Shown: one piece after another, positions 23,498 to 33,976 of the stretch | How positions within the stretch are numbered: position 1 is the first letter of the stretch | How the letters are laid out: each line of letters opens with the position of its first letter | DNA from: Callipepla californica brunnescens | Lineage: Eukaryota; Chordata; Aves; Galliformes; Odontophoridae | Length of the DNA stretch: 64,000 nt | Assembly: GCA_023055505.1 (NCBI GenBank) | Contig: JALIRH010000008.1 | Location: forward strand, 434,001 to 498,000 | Direction of reading: 5' to 3' | Made by a program: the position numbers and the translations under genes | The notes under the pieces: generated by a model | What the model saw: the letters and a program-made list of their open reading frames with translations, nothing else | The model's database searches: none | Told to the model about the DNA's origin: nothing

Positions 23498-25210
23498 GTG
23501 TACAGGGGTTCAGAGGAGTGCTACACTACAACTGAGAAGGAGATTTTGGCAGCATATGGGGGAGTTTGGGCTGCCTCTGAAGTAATTGGCACTGAGACAC
23601 AGCTCCTCCTGGCACCTCGATTGCCAGTGCTGAACTGGATGTTCAGAGGAAAGGTTCCCTCCACCCATCATGCTACCGATGCCACCTGGAGTAAGTGGAT
23701 TGCGCTGATTACACAGCGAGCTCGGATGGGAAACCTCAGCTGTCCAGGGATGTTAGAGGTGATCATGGACTGGCCTGAAGGCAAGAAATTTGGAACATCA
23801 CCAGCAGAGGAAGTACCACGCGCAAAAGAGGCCCCACCATATAACGAACTAACAGAAAATGAAAAGACATATGCCCTCTTCACTGATGGATCATGTCGTA
23901 TTGTTGGGAAACAAAGCAGATGGAAGGCTGCTGTGTGGAGCCCCACACGACGAGTAGCAGAGGCCACCGAAGGAGAAGGAGAATCGAGTCAATTTGCAGA
24001 GGTAAAGGCTGTCCAGCTGGCCTTAGATATTGCTGAACGTGAGAGGTGGCCAATGCTGTATCTTTATACTGACTCTTGGATGGTGGCAAATGCTTTATGG
24101 GGGTGGTTGCAGCAGTGGGAACAAAACAACTGGCAAAGAAAGGGTAAACCTATCTGGGCTGCGGAACTGTGGAAAGACATTGCTGTCCGAACAAAAAGGT
24201 TGGGTGTAAAGGTGCGTCACGTAGATGCTCATGTGCCCAAGAATCGAGCTACTGAGGAACAGAAAAATAACCATCAGGTAGATCAAGCTGCCAAAATTGA
24301 GGTGTCTCAAATAGACTTGGACTGGCAGAACAAAGGAGAGTTATTCTTAGCTCAGTGGGCCCATGAGACCTCAGGCCATCAAGGAAGGGACGCGACCTAT
24401 AAGTGGGCTAGAGTCCGAGGGGTGGACTTAACTATGGATGCCATCGCACAGGTTATCCATGACTGTGATACATGTGCCATAATTAAACAGGCCAAGAGGA
24501 TGAAACCTCTCTGGCAGGAAGGGCGATGGCAGAAGTATAAATACGGGGAGGCGTGGCAGGTTGATTATATCACCTTGCCGCGATCTCGCGATGGTAAGCG
24601 TTATGTGCTCACCATGGTGGAGGCGACCACTGGGTGGCTTGAAACATATGCAGTACCCCATGCTACCGCCCGAAACACCATCTTAGGTTTAGAGAAGCAA
24701 ATCCTATGGCGACATGGAACCCCAGAAAGAATTGAGTCCGATAATGGGACTCATTTCAAAAATTCACTTGTGGATACTTGGGCCAAAGAACATGGCACTG
24801 AATGGGTCTATCATATTCCCTACCGTGCACCAGCTGCTGGTAAGATCGAGCGCTATAACGGGTTGTTAAAAACCACACTGAAAGCACTGGGTGGCGGAAC
24901 ATTTAAGCATTGGGAGAAAAACCTGTCAGAAGCCACCTGGTTGGTCAACACTAGGGGATCAGTCAACAGAGATGGTCCTACACAGTCCAGCTCCCTACAG
25001 ACTATAGAGGGAGATAAGGTCCCTGTAGTACATGTGAAGAGCATGTTGGGAAAATCGGTGTGGGTCCTTGCAGCCTCTGGAAAGGGCAGACCCCTCCGTG
25101 GAACAGTTTTTGCACAGGGACCTGGGTGCACCTGGTGGGTAATGGATAAAAATGGGGACGTCCAGTGTGTACCACAAGGGAATTTGACGCTGGGGGAGTG
25201 CAGTCTGTGA
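23498..25210 (+). CDS. ERVL-B RNase H and integrase (570 aa open frame)
   Basis: The in-phase continuation of pol after the stop at 23491. RNase H: YALFTDGSCR (catalytic Asp at 23885), SSQFAEVKAV, YLYTDSWMVANAL. Integrase: zinc-binding His/His/Cys/Cys stretch (HETSGHQG ... CDTCAI, about 24361-24480). The catalytic triad is D at 24563 (WQVDYITLP), D at 24740 (ESDNGTHF) and E at 24848 (KIERYNGLLK). The D-to-E gap is 35 residues, as in active integrases. A C-terminal domain follows (GKSVWVLAASGKGRPLRG, TWWVMDKNGDVQ). All expected catalytic residues are present, unusual for an ERVL relic. Gag, protease and env are absent, so the element cannot be autonomous. Whether it is transcribed cannot be seen. 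Confidence 0.87.
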   Translation: MYRGSEECYTTTEKEILAAYGGVWAASEVIGTETQLLLAPRLPVLNWMFRGKVPSTHHATDATWSKWIALITQRARMGNLSCPGMLEVIMDWPEGKKFGTSPAEEVPRAKEAPPYNELTENEKTYALFTDGSCRIVGKQSRWKAAVWSPTRRVAEATEGEGESSQFAEVKAVQLALDIAERERWPMLYLYTDSWMVANALWGWLQQWEQNNWQRKGKPIWAAELWKDIAVRTKRLGVKVRHVDAHVPKNRATEEQKNNHQVDQAAKIEVSQIDLDWQNKGELFLAQWAHETSGHQGRDATYKWARVRGVDLTMDAIAQVIHDCDTCAIIKQAKRMKPLWQEGRWQKYKYGEAWQVDYITLPRSRDGKRYVLTMVEATTGWLETYAVPHATARNTILGLEKQILWRHGTPERIESDNGTHFKNSLVDTWAKEHGTEWVYHIPYRAPAAGKIERYNGLLKTTLKALGGGTFKHWEKNLSEATWLVNTRGSVNRDGPTQSSSLQTIEGDKVPVVHVKSMLGKSVWVLAASGKGRPLRGTVFAQGPGCTWWVMDKNGDVQCVPQGNLTLGECSL

Positions 25211-25328
25211 TTCCATGTGTATATATATATGTATATATATCTTTGTATGTAATCTGTGTTATTACTGTTCTTGGTTCTATATAGATACATATTAAGCATG
25301 ATGTGATGATGTGGAATAAGGGGTGGAA

Positions 25329-25776
25329 TGTTGTGGTTTTATGGTTTTGATGCCGGTATTCCACATCAGAACATCATGCAGGCCGTTAAGGAGTTAATGC
25401 TGTGAGGAGCAGTGGAGGGGCGGAGCTCCACACCTGACACGAGGCCCGCGCTTTTTGGTGGCTCGCTTTCGGGGCTGCTGTGAGGAGTTCAGTGTGTGTA
25501 ACGTAAGCTCCCAGTTTTCTGGTTTGGAAATTTTGTCTTTCTCTCTCTCTCAATTGTTCAATTTTATTAGATTTAGTAAAGTTACCGTTCCTTCTCAGAT
25601 CGTGCCGTTGTGGTTTTTTTTTCAGACTCATCTATTCCCTCTGTTTCCCCTCCCCCCGGGGCGCACGGCTCTGCTGAGGCAGCCGCATGGCCACTGACGG
25701 GACAGTTTTTTTCCCTTCCCTTTCTCTTTCCCTTCTCGGTTCCCCTTGGGTTACTGTCACGGATAACACCATGACA
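25329..25776 (+). repeat. 3' LTR of ERVL-B
   Basis: 448 bases from TGTTGTGG to CATGACA, then the TAGAG duplication. Its start resembles the LTR-C solo copies (45052-45627, 49705-50279) over about 80 bases, so B and C are related LTR families. A 38-base internal piece recurs alone at 38227-38264. Confidence 0.88.
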
Positions 25777-25781
25777 TAGAG

Positions 25782-27320
25782 AAACAAGACTGTGGGGCTC
25801 ATCTCATGCAAAGTTGTGCATAGATAGATCTAGCTTATTTTCAAAGAATCAATTGATCATAGGTTCAGCCCTCTATTCATAAGTTTAGACAATTGAGTCC
25901 ATTAAATGATAGAACTTGATTTTAGCCATATAAAGATGGATAATAACCTTTCTCATAATCATTTTCAGCCTAGTATGAGATTCTTTGTTTGCACTAATAG
26001 TGGGAGAAATACCCTTCTTTTAATTGTTTATAAAGGACTTCTAAAATGGTTATAGAGTTGCAAAGTACATTCTAAAGTTGATCCATATTCCAGACTACAA
26101 CAGTCTTTTTCCACAAATACAATATTCATAATTGCTGCTACTTGAAATGTGTTTCTTATTTTGCTAGGCAATAAAACTTGAATTTTATTTCTTGCTGTCT
26201 TCTGGACTTCACGATTGCTTGCAATTTAAAAATAGTGCAAAAAGAGATCAGATGAACTTGCAGATTAGGCATATTTTTGTGCAAATTCATTTTAAAATAA
26301 ATGAAGATAATGAAGTAATATAATACTAGATTGTGAAATTCCTATTAAAAGATACTGACAAAGAAAGGATACTGGAATTCTCATCTCTGCAGTCTTTCCT
26401 CCCCTGTGGACACTGACTGGCAGTAGCAGTAATACAGCAACATGGATTTAAGTCAGATTAAGTCAGAGAAAGGTTCCATAATAGCCACAGAAAGAGCATG
26501 TCTGGTAAAACAAACAGTAAGTATCAAAACTAGAAAAAGAAAAAGTGTTGAAAAGGCCATTTATCCCAGCACACCTGGAAACAGTAGATTCTGCCATACT
26601 ATGGGATATATTAGTTTTGCAACAGTTCCATATAAGCTGGTCCTCTTTTCTGAGTTCATTAATACCTGTTCTAGCTGCCTGTGTTCTTTGTCTAGCCCAA
26701 ATGACTGAATTCTTTAGATAATTCAGGAGAAGAAAGAGAAAAATAAACAAAGAAAAACGCAACAAAACCAACCAACCAAACAAAAACAATTTTCAAATTC
26801 TGTTGTCTTTTTGTATTTTTCCTGTTTTCCTTCTGTTCTTTGAAAAGAAACCTTGCTTCCACTGCTTCCACTAGTAGTTTCCTACTCAGCATGTGGACTA
26901 TGAGAATAATTTAATGAATTAATGTATGTTTTTTAAACTTTTACTGTACACAGAATAATCACATGCATCCTGAGTTACATCCAGCAATCTGTTCTATTGC
27001 TGAGGAGAGCAAAGATGCAAATTTGAATTTTGCCAAATGATGTAATTTGAACAGAGTGATGAGAGATTATACAGCACTGGGAAGTTAGCTGCATCTCTTA
27101 ATTGATTTTATTTGGGCTTTTATCTATAGACTTTATTTTTCTAAGGGTAAAAATGTTGTAGTTATAACTGAATTATACTGAAATTCCTGAGGTGCACTCA
27201 AACATATCTCCTTGTTAGGGGAAAAACTGCTGAGGAATAACAAATTGGAAGTTAATATAGTAAGCAATTATTTAAAGTGAGCTCAAGCATGGGTTTTAAT
27301 TGCTTTCCCTATAGAAATAG
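25782..27320. other. Gene-free stretch, 1.5 kb
   Basis: No gene or repeat family recognised. Open frames near 26442-26892 have no recognisable domain. Confidence 0.45.
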
Positions 27321-27654
27321 TGTATGGGAACTGTTGAATCACAGCCTGAACCACTGATTGATCACCTGAAGCAAGCCCTGCGTCAGCTGCAGGGGCACAA
27401 GTGAGTGTGATTGGAAGGGGTGGAGTTTGACTCCACCTCTCCCAAGACCCCATTTAAGGGCTGACCACCAGCAGGGAAGGATCTCTTGTTGGAGATCCCT
27501 CCTTGGTGGAGTTATTAGCGAGCCTTGACCATCATCAAGGTGAGCCTCTCTCTTTTACTATTTGTTTGTATACCATCTAATTAAGCCTACCAAAAATATA
27601 CCATCTTTTGCACTATTTCCTTTGAGTGCTTTTCTTGGGGTTATTTGCTCTACA
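27321..27654 (+). mobile_element. Solo LTR of ERVL-A family
   Basis: 334 bases from TGTATGGGAACTG to GCTCTACA, matching the reverse complement of 606-940 throughout. The flanking 5-mers AATAG (27316-27320) and AATAA (27655-27659) fit a target duplication with one mismatch. There is no internal sequence, so it is the product of LTR-LTR recombination. Confidence 0.87.
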
Positions 27655-28199
27655 AATAAGGTTTTTTTTATTCATTGTGCACAGAAATAGTAAAATTATA
27701 CTTTATTTTGTGAGAGTCTGTAAGAAGAACTGTCTACAAAAAATCCCCTTGGAAAGAAAAAGATTACACTTTAGTCATTTACTTCTTATCTCTGTAGCAG
27801 TTCAGCAGTCCTACCAGAGCCACTAGGCATGAAGGTGTTGTGAAAATCAGACAGCTAGAACTATTTCAAGCCTTAAGTATTTAAACCAGGATCATGTGAG
27901 CATGCAAGAAATCATTTATTGGTTGAAAGTGTTTGAAAGGCTAGTTAAGTTTAGATTGCTTTTTCCAACTTTATTCCCACAACAGATCTTGCAATTCAAT
28001 ATCACTGAGACTGCTTTTCATCCAGGATGCTTACAGAATTGGAGTAGTTTTTTAGGGGACTGAAAGTATCAGTCCTAGAGGAAAAAAAAAACAAAACACA
28101 GTTTCTGGATTTTTATTGTGTTGCTTTGCTTGATGAAGAAGAGAAATCTGGAAAGACAAACTCACACTCTTTTGAAGAGAAAATGCTGGGAATTAAAAT
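27655..28199. other. Gene-free stretch
   Basis: No feature recognised apart from an A-rich run near 28081-28092. Confidence 0.45.
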
Positions 28200-28455
28200 G
28201 ATTGGAATGGCCTCAAGTTGCCCCAGGAGAGAGTCAGGTTGAATATTAGGAAAAATTTATTCTCTGAAAGAGCAGTCAAGCACTGGAATGGGCCTACCAT
28301 GGAGGTCGTGGAGTCACTGTTCCTGGAAGTGTTCAAGTAACATTTAGATATTGCACCTTAGTACCTTTGACATGGTTTAGTGGGCAACATTGGTAGGTGT
28401 ACAGTTGGACTTGGTGATCTTGCAGATCTTTTGTAGCATTAACGATTCAACATCA
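28200..28455 (+). mobile_element. CR1 3'-UTR fragment
   Basis: Plus-strand CR1 end: caagcactggaatgggccta, then cttggtgatcttgcagatct and a decayed tail. About 255 bases remain. Confidence 0.78.
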
Positions 28456-29866
28456 CATTCTTTTTTACTAGATAACTTTTAATATTATGGACAGCTATCA
28501 TATGCTTGTTTTGTCATATATAATGTGAGGTAGTAGCAGCTGAATACTTCCTGCAAAATTAGTCCTGCAGCTGGTATAAACGGGCATGTTGTAATTATTT
28601 CTTAAATTTGTTATTATTTGCCATATTCTCAGTGTGAATTGTTTCAAAATTCGTCTGAAGAATCCTGTATTTTGTAATTCTGTCTTTTTAAGAACGACCA
28701 CCAACTAGACAAATGAATTTGCCCATCTGTCATATAAAAATTCATGTTCTGTGTTTTAGGTGTCCCCCTGGATTTACTGTCAATGCTTATTTTTCCCCTT
28801 TTCACCTCCCTGAACACTCTCTGGAAAATAAATAAATAAATAAAATTCTGTGAGTTGCACTTACAGAAATGTATTTTTTAAGAATTCTAAAAGAGCAGTT
28901 CACCTCACATGGAATCTGTGCTTTTTGAATCTTAGTCATCTAGTTCATTAGTTTAATGCTGAATCAGAAATTCCATACTGCTGTTGTGCCAATAAAAAGT
29001 GACACATTGGTAAGAAGGCTTATATTTTTCCAATACATTCTACATCTCTTTCAAAGGAATAGGATCCCAGTACCTTGCCAGTGTTTTGATTTATCATTAA
29101 TTGTTAAAAGACCAAAGATTCTGCTGTAACATAAAACTTGAGAGTGGTAATATAAGTTGCTGTATTGTTTTCTTGGTGTCAAAGAAAACTTTGTTTTGAC
29201 TTCAGGGAGTTTTATCTTGCCATGTTAAGTCTCTCAATGACACCAGTAGGTATTTCTTTCTTTATGAAGATTTATTACTGATAAGTAAAGTAAGAGTTTA
29301 TAAGAGTCTTAAAGAAGAGTCCCTGGGGCATCCTTCCTTGTTTTTTTTTTCCCCATAAGTCTGGAAATCTGTGTGGAATTGTTCAAGCAGTTGTGCTATT
29401 GCAGTTTTACGTGCTAATTGCCTTTAAAATGATTCACAATTGTCATTCATTTATTTATATATTTATTTAGGTTAGCATCTTTTAATGGCAAGAATTATTT
29501 TGTTTTTCCACTGTTATAGGTATTGGAAGAAGAAAAACAATAAAGTGTGCATTGGGTAGGAGATATACTCTAGAAGTTCTGATCTTGAATTTTACATTTT
29601 ATTTCCTCATGTCTGTGAAACAATGCTTTTATCTGTTTCCAGAGCTGACAGGGGGAATCATCTGTGTTAGAGTTTCATAGCTTTAGAATAGAAGACAATC
29701 AAGAAAGTTATGTGCAGGGTGGTAGCAGCAGAAGCGAGCATTTGTGTCACTTCCTGATGCCTATTGCTTTGGCACGGAGGAGTTGTGGCAATTAAAAATT
29801 AATTTCAACATTGAAGAAATAAGTCTTGCTATTTGTGAAGACTCTCAGAAGATACAAATGTACATG
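28456..29866. other. Gene-free stretch
   Basis: Contains an AATA microsatellite (about 28827-28844) and a TTTA/TATA-rich run (about 29451-29470). Nothing else recognised. Confidence 0.45.
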
Positions 29867-29872
29867 GCATAC

Positions 29873-30625
29873 TGTTGCAAACTAGATTTGCAGCATTTGT
29901 CCAAGGTTAACCCAGAGTGACGTGGGGAAGCATACACACACTCAATATGAGTGAAGCTTCGTTTATTGTTGGTTACTGTAAAGCAAGCAAAGGCGGTGAC
30001 AGAGCTTTTATTTGAGGCAGAGGCGTTACAGAAAAAAGGTGTTACAGATAAGGGGGGGAATGAACTCACCCCTCCCGGCGACCGTTTAGGCTGAGGAATG
30101 CAGCCACCTCTAGTTCGAACGCTGGTGCGCCGGAAGGAAGAGAGCCCGAGAGGGGGGGGGCAACCCGCGCAGGCTCTGAGCGGATCTGTGCTCCCGGAGG
30201 CACCTCCGGAAGCACAACCGAGAGGGAGAGAGCGAGAGGTCCGGTGGACCTGGGCTCCTCCGCTCCGCTCACTCAGATGCTCATTCACTGGTTCAGGCTG
30301 TGACCAGGCAATCCCACTACAGTTACGTATCTGCTTATATAGACATTCTGTTGCTAAGATTAGGTTTGCGGCACACAATCTCAAGCTACGGGATTGGTTA
30401 AAGGAAGCTTACATAAAAGCTATAGTGATTAATGTCCCAATGGATTACATATTGTTTAGTGGCTTCCAGAAACATCCAATTCCTCAGATAACGTCTAGTT
30501 CTATCGAAATCAGATCCGGTCGCTCTGGTTTCTGTTACTAAGTATGGTTTCTATAAACTTTGCACGCAACGCTACCCTACTTCTTAAATCCATTGTTCTT
30601 ACCCAGATTTATTACATCCCTAACA
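29873..30625 (-). repeat. 3' LTR of class II provirus, interrupted
   Basis: Matches the 5' LTR (33977-34379) in two parts, 29873-29976 and 30327-30625, with LTR-D between them and GTTAC duplicated on both sides. The polypurine tract precedes it (complement of 30626-30640, reading AAAAACAGGGGAAA). Confidence 0.92.
29977..30321 (-). mobile_element. Solo LTR-D inserted in the class II 3' LTR
   Basis: 345 bases from TGTAGTGGGATTG to GCTTTACA on the minus strand, flanked by a perfect 5-base duplication (GTTAC at 29972-29976 and 30322-30326). The start resembles ERVL-A LTRs (CACAGCCTGAACCA), so it is ERVL-type. It is closely related to 42979-43367. It is GC-rich (a run of G near 30155) and has its own polyadenylation motif (AATAAAAG on the minus strand near 30006-30013). 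It lies between the TATA box and the polyadenylation signal of the host LTR, in the same orientation. Confidence 0.9.
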
Positions 30626-32041
30626 TTTCCCCTGTTTTTCTTTTAAAGTAAAGTAGTCATGTCCTCCTTGTTCTATCAGCCAATTTTGGAATATATCAGC
30701 TGAGGTGGCTAGGTTTACTTTAGGCGTAGTAAGTCGCATAGTACAGCTTACTACTAAGCGAGCTACAATTATAATCAAAATAATAATTAATACCCATTTT
30801 ATTCCTTCTTTTAGCAGATCATAGAGCCAGGAAGAAAGGCCTGGAAAAATTGATCGAAACCACTCATCGATTGGGTTATGGTCTTTCATCACCTGATTTG
30901 TGTGGTTAAGCAACCAGTGGATCTGATTTTGAATAGACTGACTATTATCTGACAGGTTAAAACAACACATACCCTCAAAATCCTTACACCCATGCCCCTG
31001 TGCTAACAGTAAGAAATCAATAGCAGCGCGATTTTGCAATACAGCGTGTCTCAAGCTATTCATATCTTCTAACATTTCTTCAAGAATCAATGATGTAATA
31101 TTACTCTGTTTAACAGTCCAACAAGCTAGTCGCTCGATTTGGGTCAAGGCTTGGGCCGCCGCTACACCCGGAACCAAGAAAGAGGCAAAGATATTCGCTG
31201 TTGTTGTCCATAACTTTATCTCGTCTGAGCAGTCGGTTGTCAGTGCTGAGGCGGCTCTCCGATGTCGACGACCAGTACTATTAATTAATGCCTTGGATAT
31301 ATTCAGCCATTCCTGGTGGCGAGGAGCAAACAAGGTTAATTTGCCCAAATAACATGGTCCCCCTACTATATTCTTAGGAAGGCCTGCCCAGGCCCTATCA
31401 CCGCAAATGAGAAAAATACCTGGTGGTAGAGCTTTAGCTGTTCTATTATTTATTAAAATCTCTTGCGTTCTAATTCCCGTTTCATTTGTTTAGCGCAGAC
31501 CATAAGCATTTCCTTTCGAGAAACTGCCTCCACAATAAGTGGACCAATCAAAAGCAGCACGATTTTTTGGAAAGATACTTGTCCAACGCTGACCTAAGTA
31601 AGGACTATGAATTGATAACAGTTTTGGATTATTGTGCGCAAATTTCTCAAAGGTAGTGCCTGGTCCAAACAACAAACAAGTGGTTTTAGATCCATTCACA
31701 TTATCGACCATACGGGATCCTAGTAAATCCAATTCTTGGGGGTCCCATGGCATGGAATTATTGAGGCCATGAATTAAACATGCCCTTTGGGTTGCAGGCT
31801 CTGAATAATTACATGCAGAAACATTTTTAATATGTGCCTTAAATTCCCGAGACTCATACTCAGGCCACCCAATCAAACAGGTACGAAAGGGCTCTCCTGC
31901 CGACTGTAAACTAAGGCAAAAATCTGGATTATTCGTAAGGTTTGCCCATGTTACCCAAACATTTGAGCTAGATGCCAATAGCGGTGGATGCCTGGTCGTT
32001 GCCACTGGGAGGATTAGCAGGAATGTCATGATGTTCCACAA
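30620..32041 (-). pseudogene. Class II provirus env (surface plus transmembrane), one stop
   Basis: Envelope glycoprotein reading, minus strand, in one frame from the ATG at 32041 to 30620, broken only by a TAA at 31490-31492. The surface part starts with a hydrophobic signal-like stretch (TFLLILPVA) and has several N-glycosylation motifs (NLT, NVS, NYS, NNS, NGS). After the stop the frame continues to a basic furin-type site (RRHRR, about 31258-31275). A transmembrane subunit follows, with a helical region (LEEMLEDMNSLRHAVLQNR), a CX6CC motif (30962-30988), a hydrophobic anchor (about 30790-30725) and a short tail. The CX6CC style resembles avian alpharetroviral env. The surface part (about 260 residues) is shorter than usual for that group. 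A related fragment sits at 55740-56075. Confidence 0.88.
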
Positions 32042-32083
32042 CAGCTCGTGTCCACTTCGTAGGGACCCACAGTGGACCGAAGG
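32042..32083 (-). other. Integrase C-terminal scrap at the pol deletion
   Basis: Just after the gag-RT frame ends, another minus-strand frame reads GPLWVPTKWTRAVV, typical of the integrase C-terminal domain of class II viruses, and overlaps the env start. So the pol deletion runs from the RT N-terminus to the integrase C-terminus. Confidence 0.65.
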
Positions 32084-33730
32084 CTATAGATGACCTGCCT
32101 GTAATTGCTCCTGCACCAGCTGCGTAGCTTGATTCAGGCTTTCACGGTTCAACGGCCACTGCTCGATCCAAACAGGAGTGTCTGTCATCCACTTCAGGCG
32201 GATCGGGAAAGCCCATGCAGTAGCCGTTACTAAAAAGGTGAAAGTTCTCCGAAAATGACCGTTTCTCCCACACCTAAAACAGCGTTGAGAGCGCGGGGTC
32301 GATGAGGCTGCCTTATTCTCGGCTTGCTGTAACAACGGTCCAAAGGCAGCAAACACCCGATCCTGAGCTCCGACCAGCTTTTCACCTATGTCCTGAACAA
32401 CAGAGCGTAACATCGCTTGTGTGGGGGTAGGCACTCGGCTCATACGTTCTAACATTTCTTCGTCAGTGGCATTTAAAGGGAGAGTGGCAAGAATTGCTTT
32501 TGTTGCCTGATTACTATTTTCTAATAGACACTGACGTAACAAGGACTGTTTCATCCAGTCAGGTACATCTGCATGTGACAGCGCTTCAGTTATCTTATCA
32601 ACAAAGTTAGCGAAAGATTCGTCCCGACCTTGCTTAATTGACAAATAAGATGGAGCAGGTTTCGAAGATCGAACCATATTATATGCATCCCGCGCTAGAT
32701 TCATACTTTCCATGCAGACCTCAGGTCCCATCTGGACCTGCATTTCTGGTCTAAAAAACATATTACTACCCATTAATTGATCAGCAGTCACTTGGTACAA
32801 TGGGTCATGCATATCCCAGGGAGCACTAGCACTTAATTCACATAAACGACGCCAATGAGATTGCCACATCATTTGTTCTGATGGTTTCATAATCATTCGT
32901 GTAATAGTCTTTATATCCTCTGGAACAAGCACACTGCTAGACCACAAATAAGTTAATAGCTGGCGAGCAGGTTCACTATGCAACCCATGTTCTGATACTG
33001 TAGAACGCAATTGAAATAACATTTTCCAACCAAGTGGAACATGAACCCCCTGAGCTCCACTGTTTGCTGTGGGCTCAAACCGAATGGGAAAAGCCTGGCC
33101 AATTATCTCAGCCACATCAGAGTGACCTTGCTCCATAGCTTGCCAAGCAATTTCTGCCCAACAGGGTCGAGGCAACGTACTCGTAGCAACTTTGCTTCTA
33201 ACTGCCTCATTGTTAACATTGTCCGGAGAGGATAGCGGGGGCGGAGGCGGTGGCGGTGGGAGATCCCCATTTCCCTCCTCTGGGGGAAAAAGGTCAGGTT
33301 CTGTCTCCGGGTCCTCAGGCGCCGGTGCAGTAGGCAGCACCTCTGATACCCGTACAGGGACAGGAATTCCTAGGGACGGCTGAGGGGGATCCTCAATTCG
33401 ACCAGTTGCAGCAGAAGCCCCGCCATGCAGCTGAGCAACTGCTTGCCCTGCTGACTCCTGCTCAATCTTATGCCGCTTTATACAATTAATAATTTCCCGC
33501 CAGGGCTTCATCAGCTTTTTCGCCTCCTTTCTATCATCAATAACATGATCCCACAGCACGTCACCCAAGGTACGCCACTGATCGATATTAAATAATGTCC
33601 CTGCATGCAAGAAAACCCCCACCGTCCGACCATAATCCAAAATATTTGGCACTGCTTTAAGGGTGCCAGCACTAATTCCCCGCTTTTCCAAAAAGCATGA
33701 TAAAAGGTTTTGGGCTACCTCTCTCTCCAT
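32084..33730 (-). CDS. Class II gag, open, fused to an RT N-terminal scrap (548 aa)
   Basis: Gag builds the virus particle. The frame is fully open from the ATG at 33730. Matrix-like N-terminus to about residue 100; a proline-rich stretch with eight consecutive prolines (about residues 157-165), a plausible late/spacer region; then capsid, with the major homology region around residues 365-378 (IKQGRDESFANFVDKI). A first zinc knuckle follows near residues 482-494 (CFRCGRNGHFRR) and lacks its fourth cysteine. There a deletion has fused gag in frame to the start of reverse transcriptase (TDTPVWIEQWPL ... QEQLQAGHL) before a stop. The second knuckle and protease are lost. Long, stop-free gag suggests recent origin or constraint; the first is simpler given LTR identity. 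Confidence 0.88.
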   Translation of the reverse strand: MEREVAQNLLSCFLEKRGISAGTLKAVPNILDYGRTVGVFLHAGTLFNIDQWRTLGDVLWDHVIDDRKEAKKLMKPWREIINCIKRHKIEQESAGQAVAQLHGGASAATGRIEDPPQPSLGIPVPVRVSEVLPTAPAPEDPETEPDLFPPEEGNGDLPPPPPPPPLSSPDNVNNEAVRSKVATSTLPRPCWAEIAWQAMEQGHSDVAEIIGQAFPIRFEPTANSGAQGVHVPLGWKMLFQLRSTVSEHGLHSEPARQLLTYLWSSSVLVPEDIKTITRMIMKPSEQMMWQSHWRRLCELSASAPWDMHDPLYQVTADQLMGSNMFFRPEMQVQMGPEVCMESMNLARDAYNMVRSSKPAPSYLSIKQGRDESFANFVDKITEALSHADVPDWMKQSLLRQCLLENSNQATKAILATLPLNATDEEMLERMSRVPTPTQAMLRSVVQDIGEKLVGAQDRVFAAFGPLLQQAENKAASSTPRSQRCFRCGRNGHFRRTFTFLVTATAWAFPIRLKWMTDTPVWIEQWPLNRESLNQATQLVQEQLQAGHL

Positions 33731-33956
33731 CCGTTCTGTCCGTCAAGAACAAAGGCACTCTGTGGAGGAGAAATTGCGTCGGCCGATCGCTAAGCCCCTG
33801 GATCTCGTCCGGTCCCGCTACACGATGAACCGAAGCTACGCAGCTTTCCTACGCAGTTTTCCTGCTTTTCAGTTATACCAGTCTCGGTCGACCGAAACTG
33901 CGCAGCTTCTCCGCTGCAAAGCAGCAGAGGCTCTAGTCCAAACACCACGTACTCGG

Positions 33957-33974
33957 GTCCCTGTTCGGGCGCCA
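33957..33974 (-). promoter_or_regulatory. Primer-binding site, tRNA-Lys3 type
   Basis: The minus strand reads TGGCGCCCGAACAGGGAC two bases after the 5' LTR. This is the classic primer site for tRNA-Lys(UUU) and defines the element as ERVK-type. Confidence 0.93.
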
Positions 33975-33976
33975 GA

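Larger units (their letters stand above)
22380..25776 (+). mobile_element. ERVL-B: class III ERV, pol nearly open, gag deleted
   Basis: A plus-strand ERV with a perfect 5-base target duplication (TAGAG at 22375-22379 and 25777-25781). The 5' LTR is cut to its first 170 bases and is joined directly to reverse transcriptase. The rest of the LTR, primer site, gag and protease are missing. Pol then runs to 25210, followed by a TA repeat (about 25216-25245), a purine tract (aaggggtggaa, about 25318-25328) and a full 3' LTR. Because the duplication matches on both sides, the internal deletion probably happened during reverse transcription, or afterwards without touching the ends. The LTR parts that can be compared differ at about 11 of 168 positions, mostly at CpG sites. 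Confidence 0.9.

Noticed and set aside
24853..25364. Minus-strand open frames of 120-148 codons opposite integrase
   Set aside because: They overlap the well-supported ERVL-B integrase and LTR on the plus strand and show no domain.
30098..30541. A 147-codon plus-strand open frame
   Set aside because: It runs across LTR-D and the class II 3' LTR on the opposite strand and changes source mid-frame. No domain is visible, so it is a chance frame in GC-rich LTR sequence.
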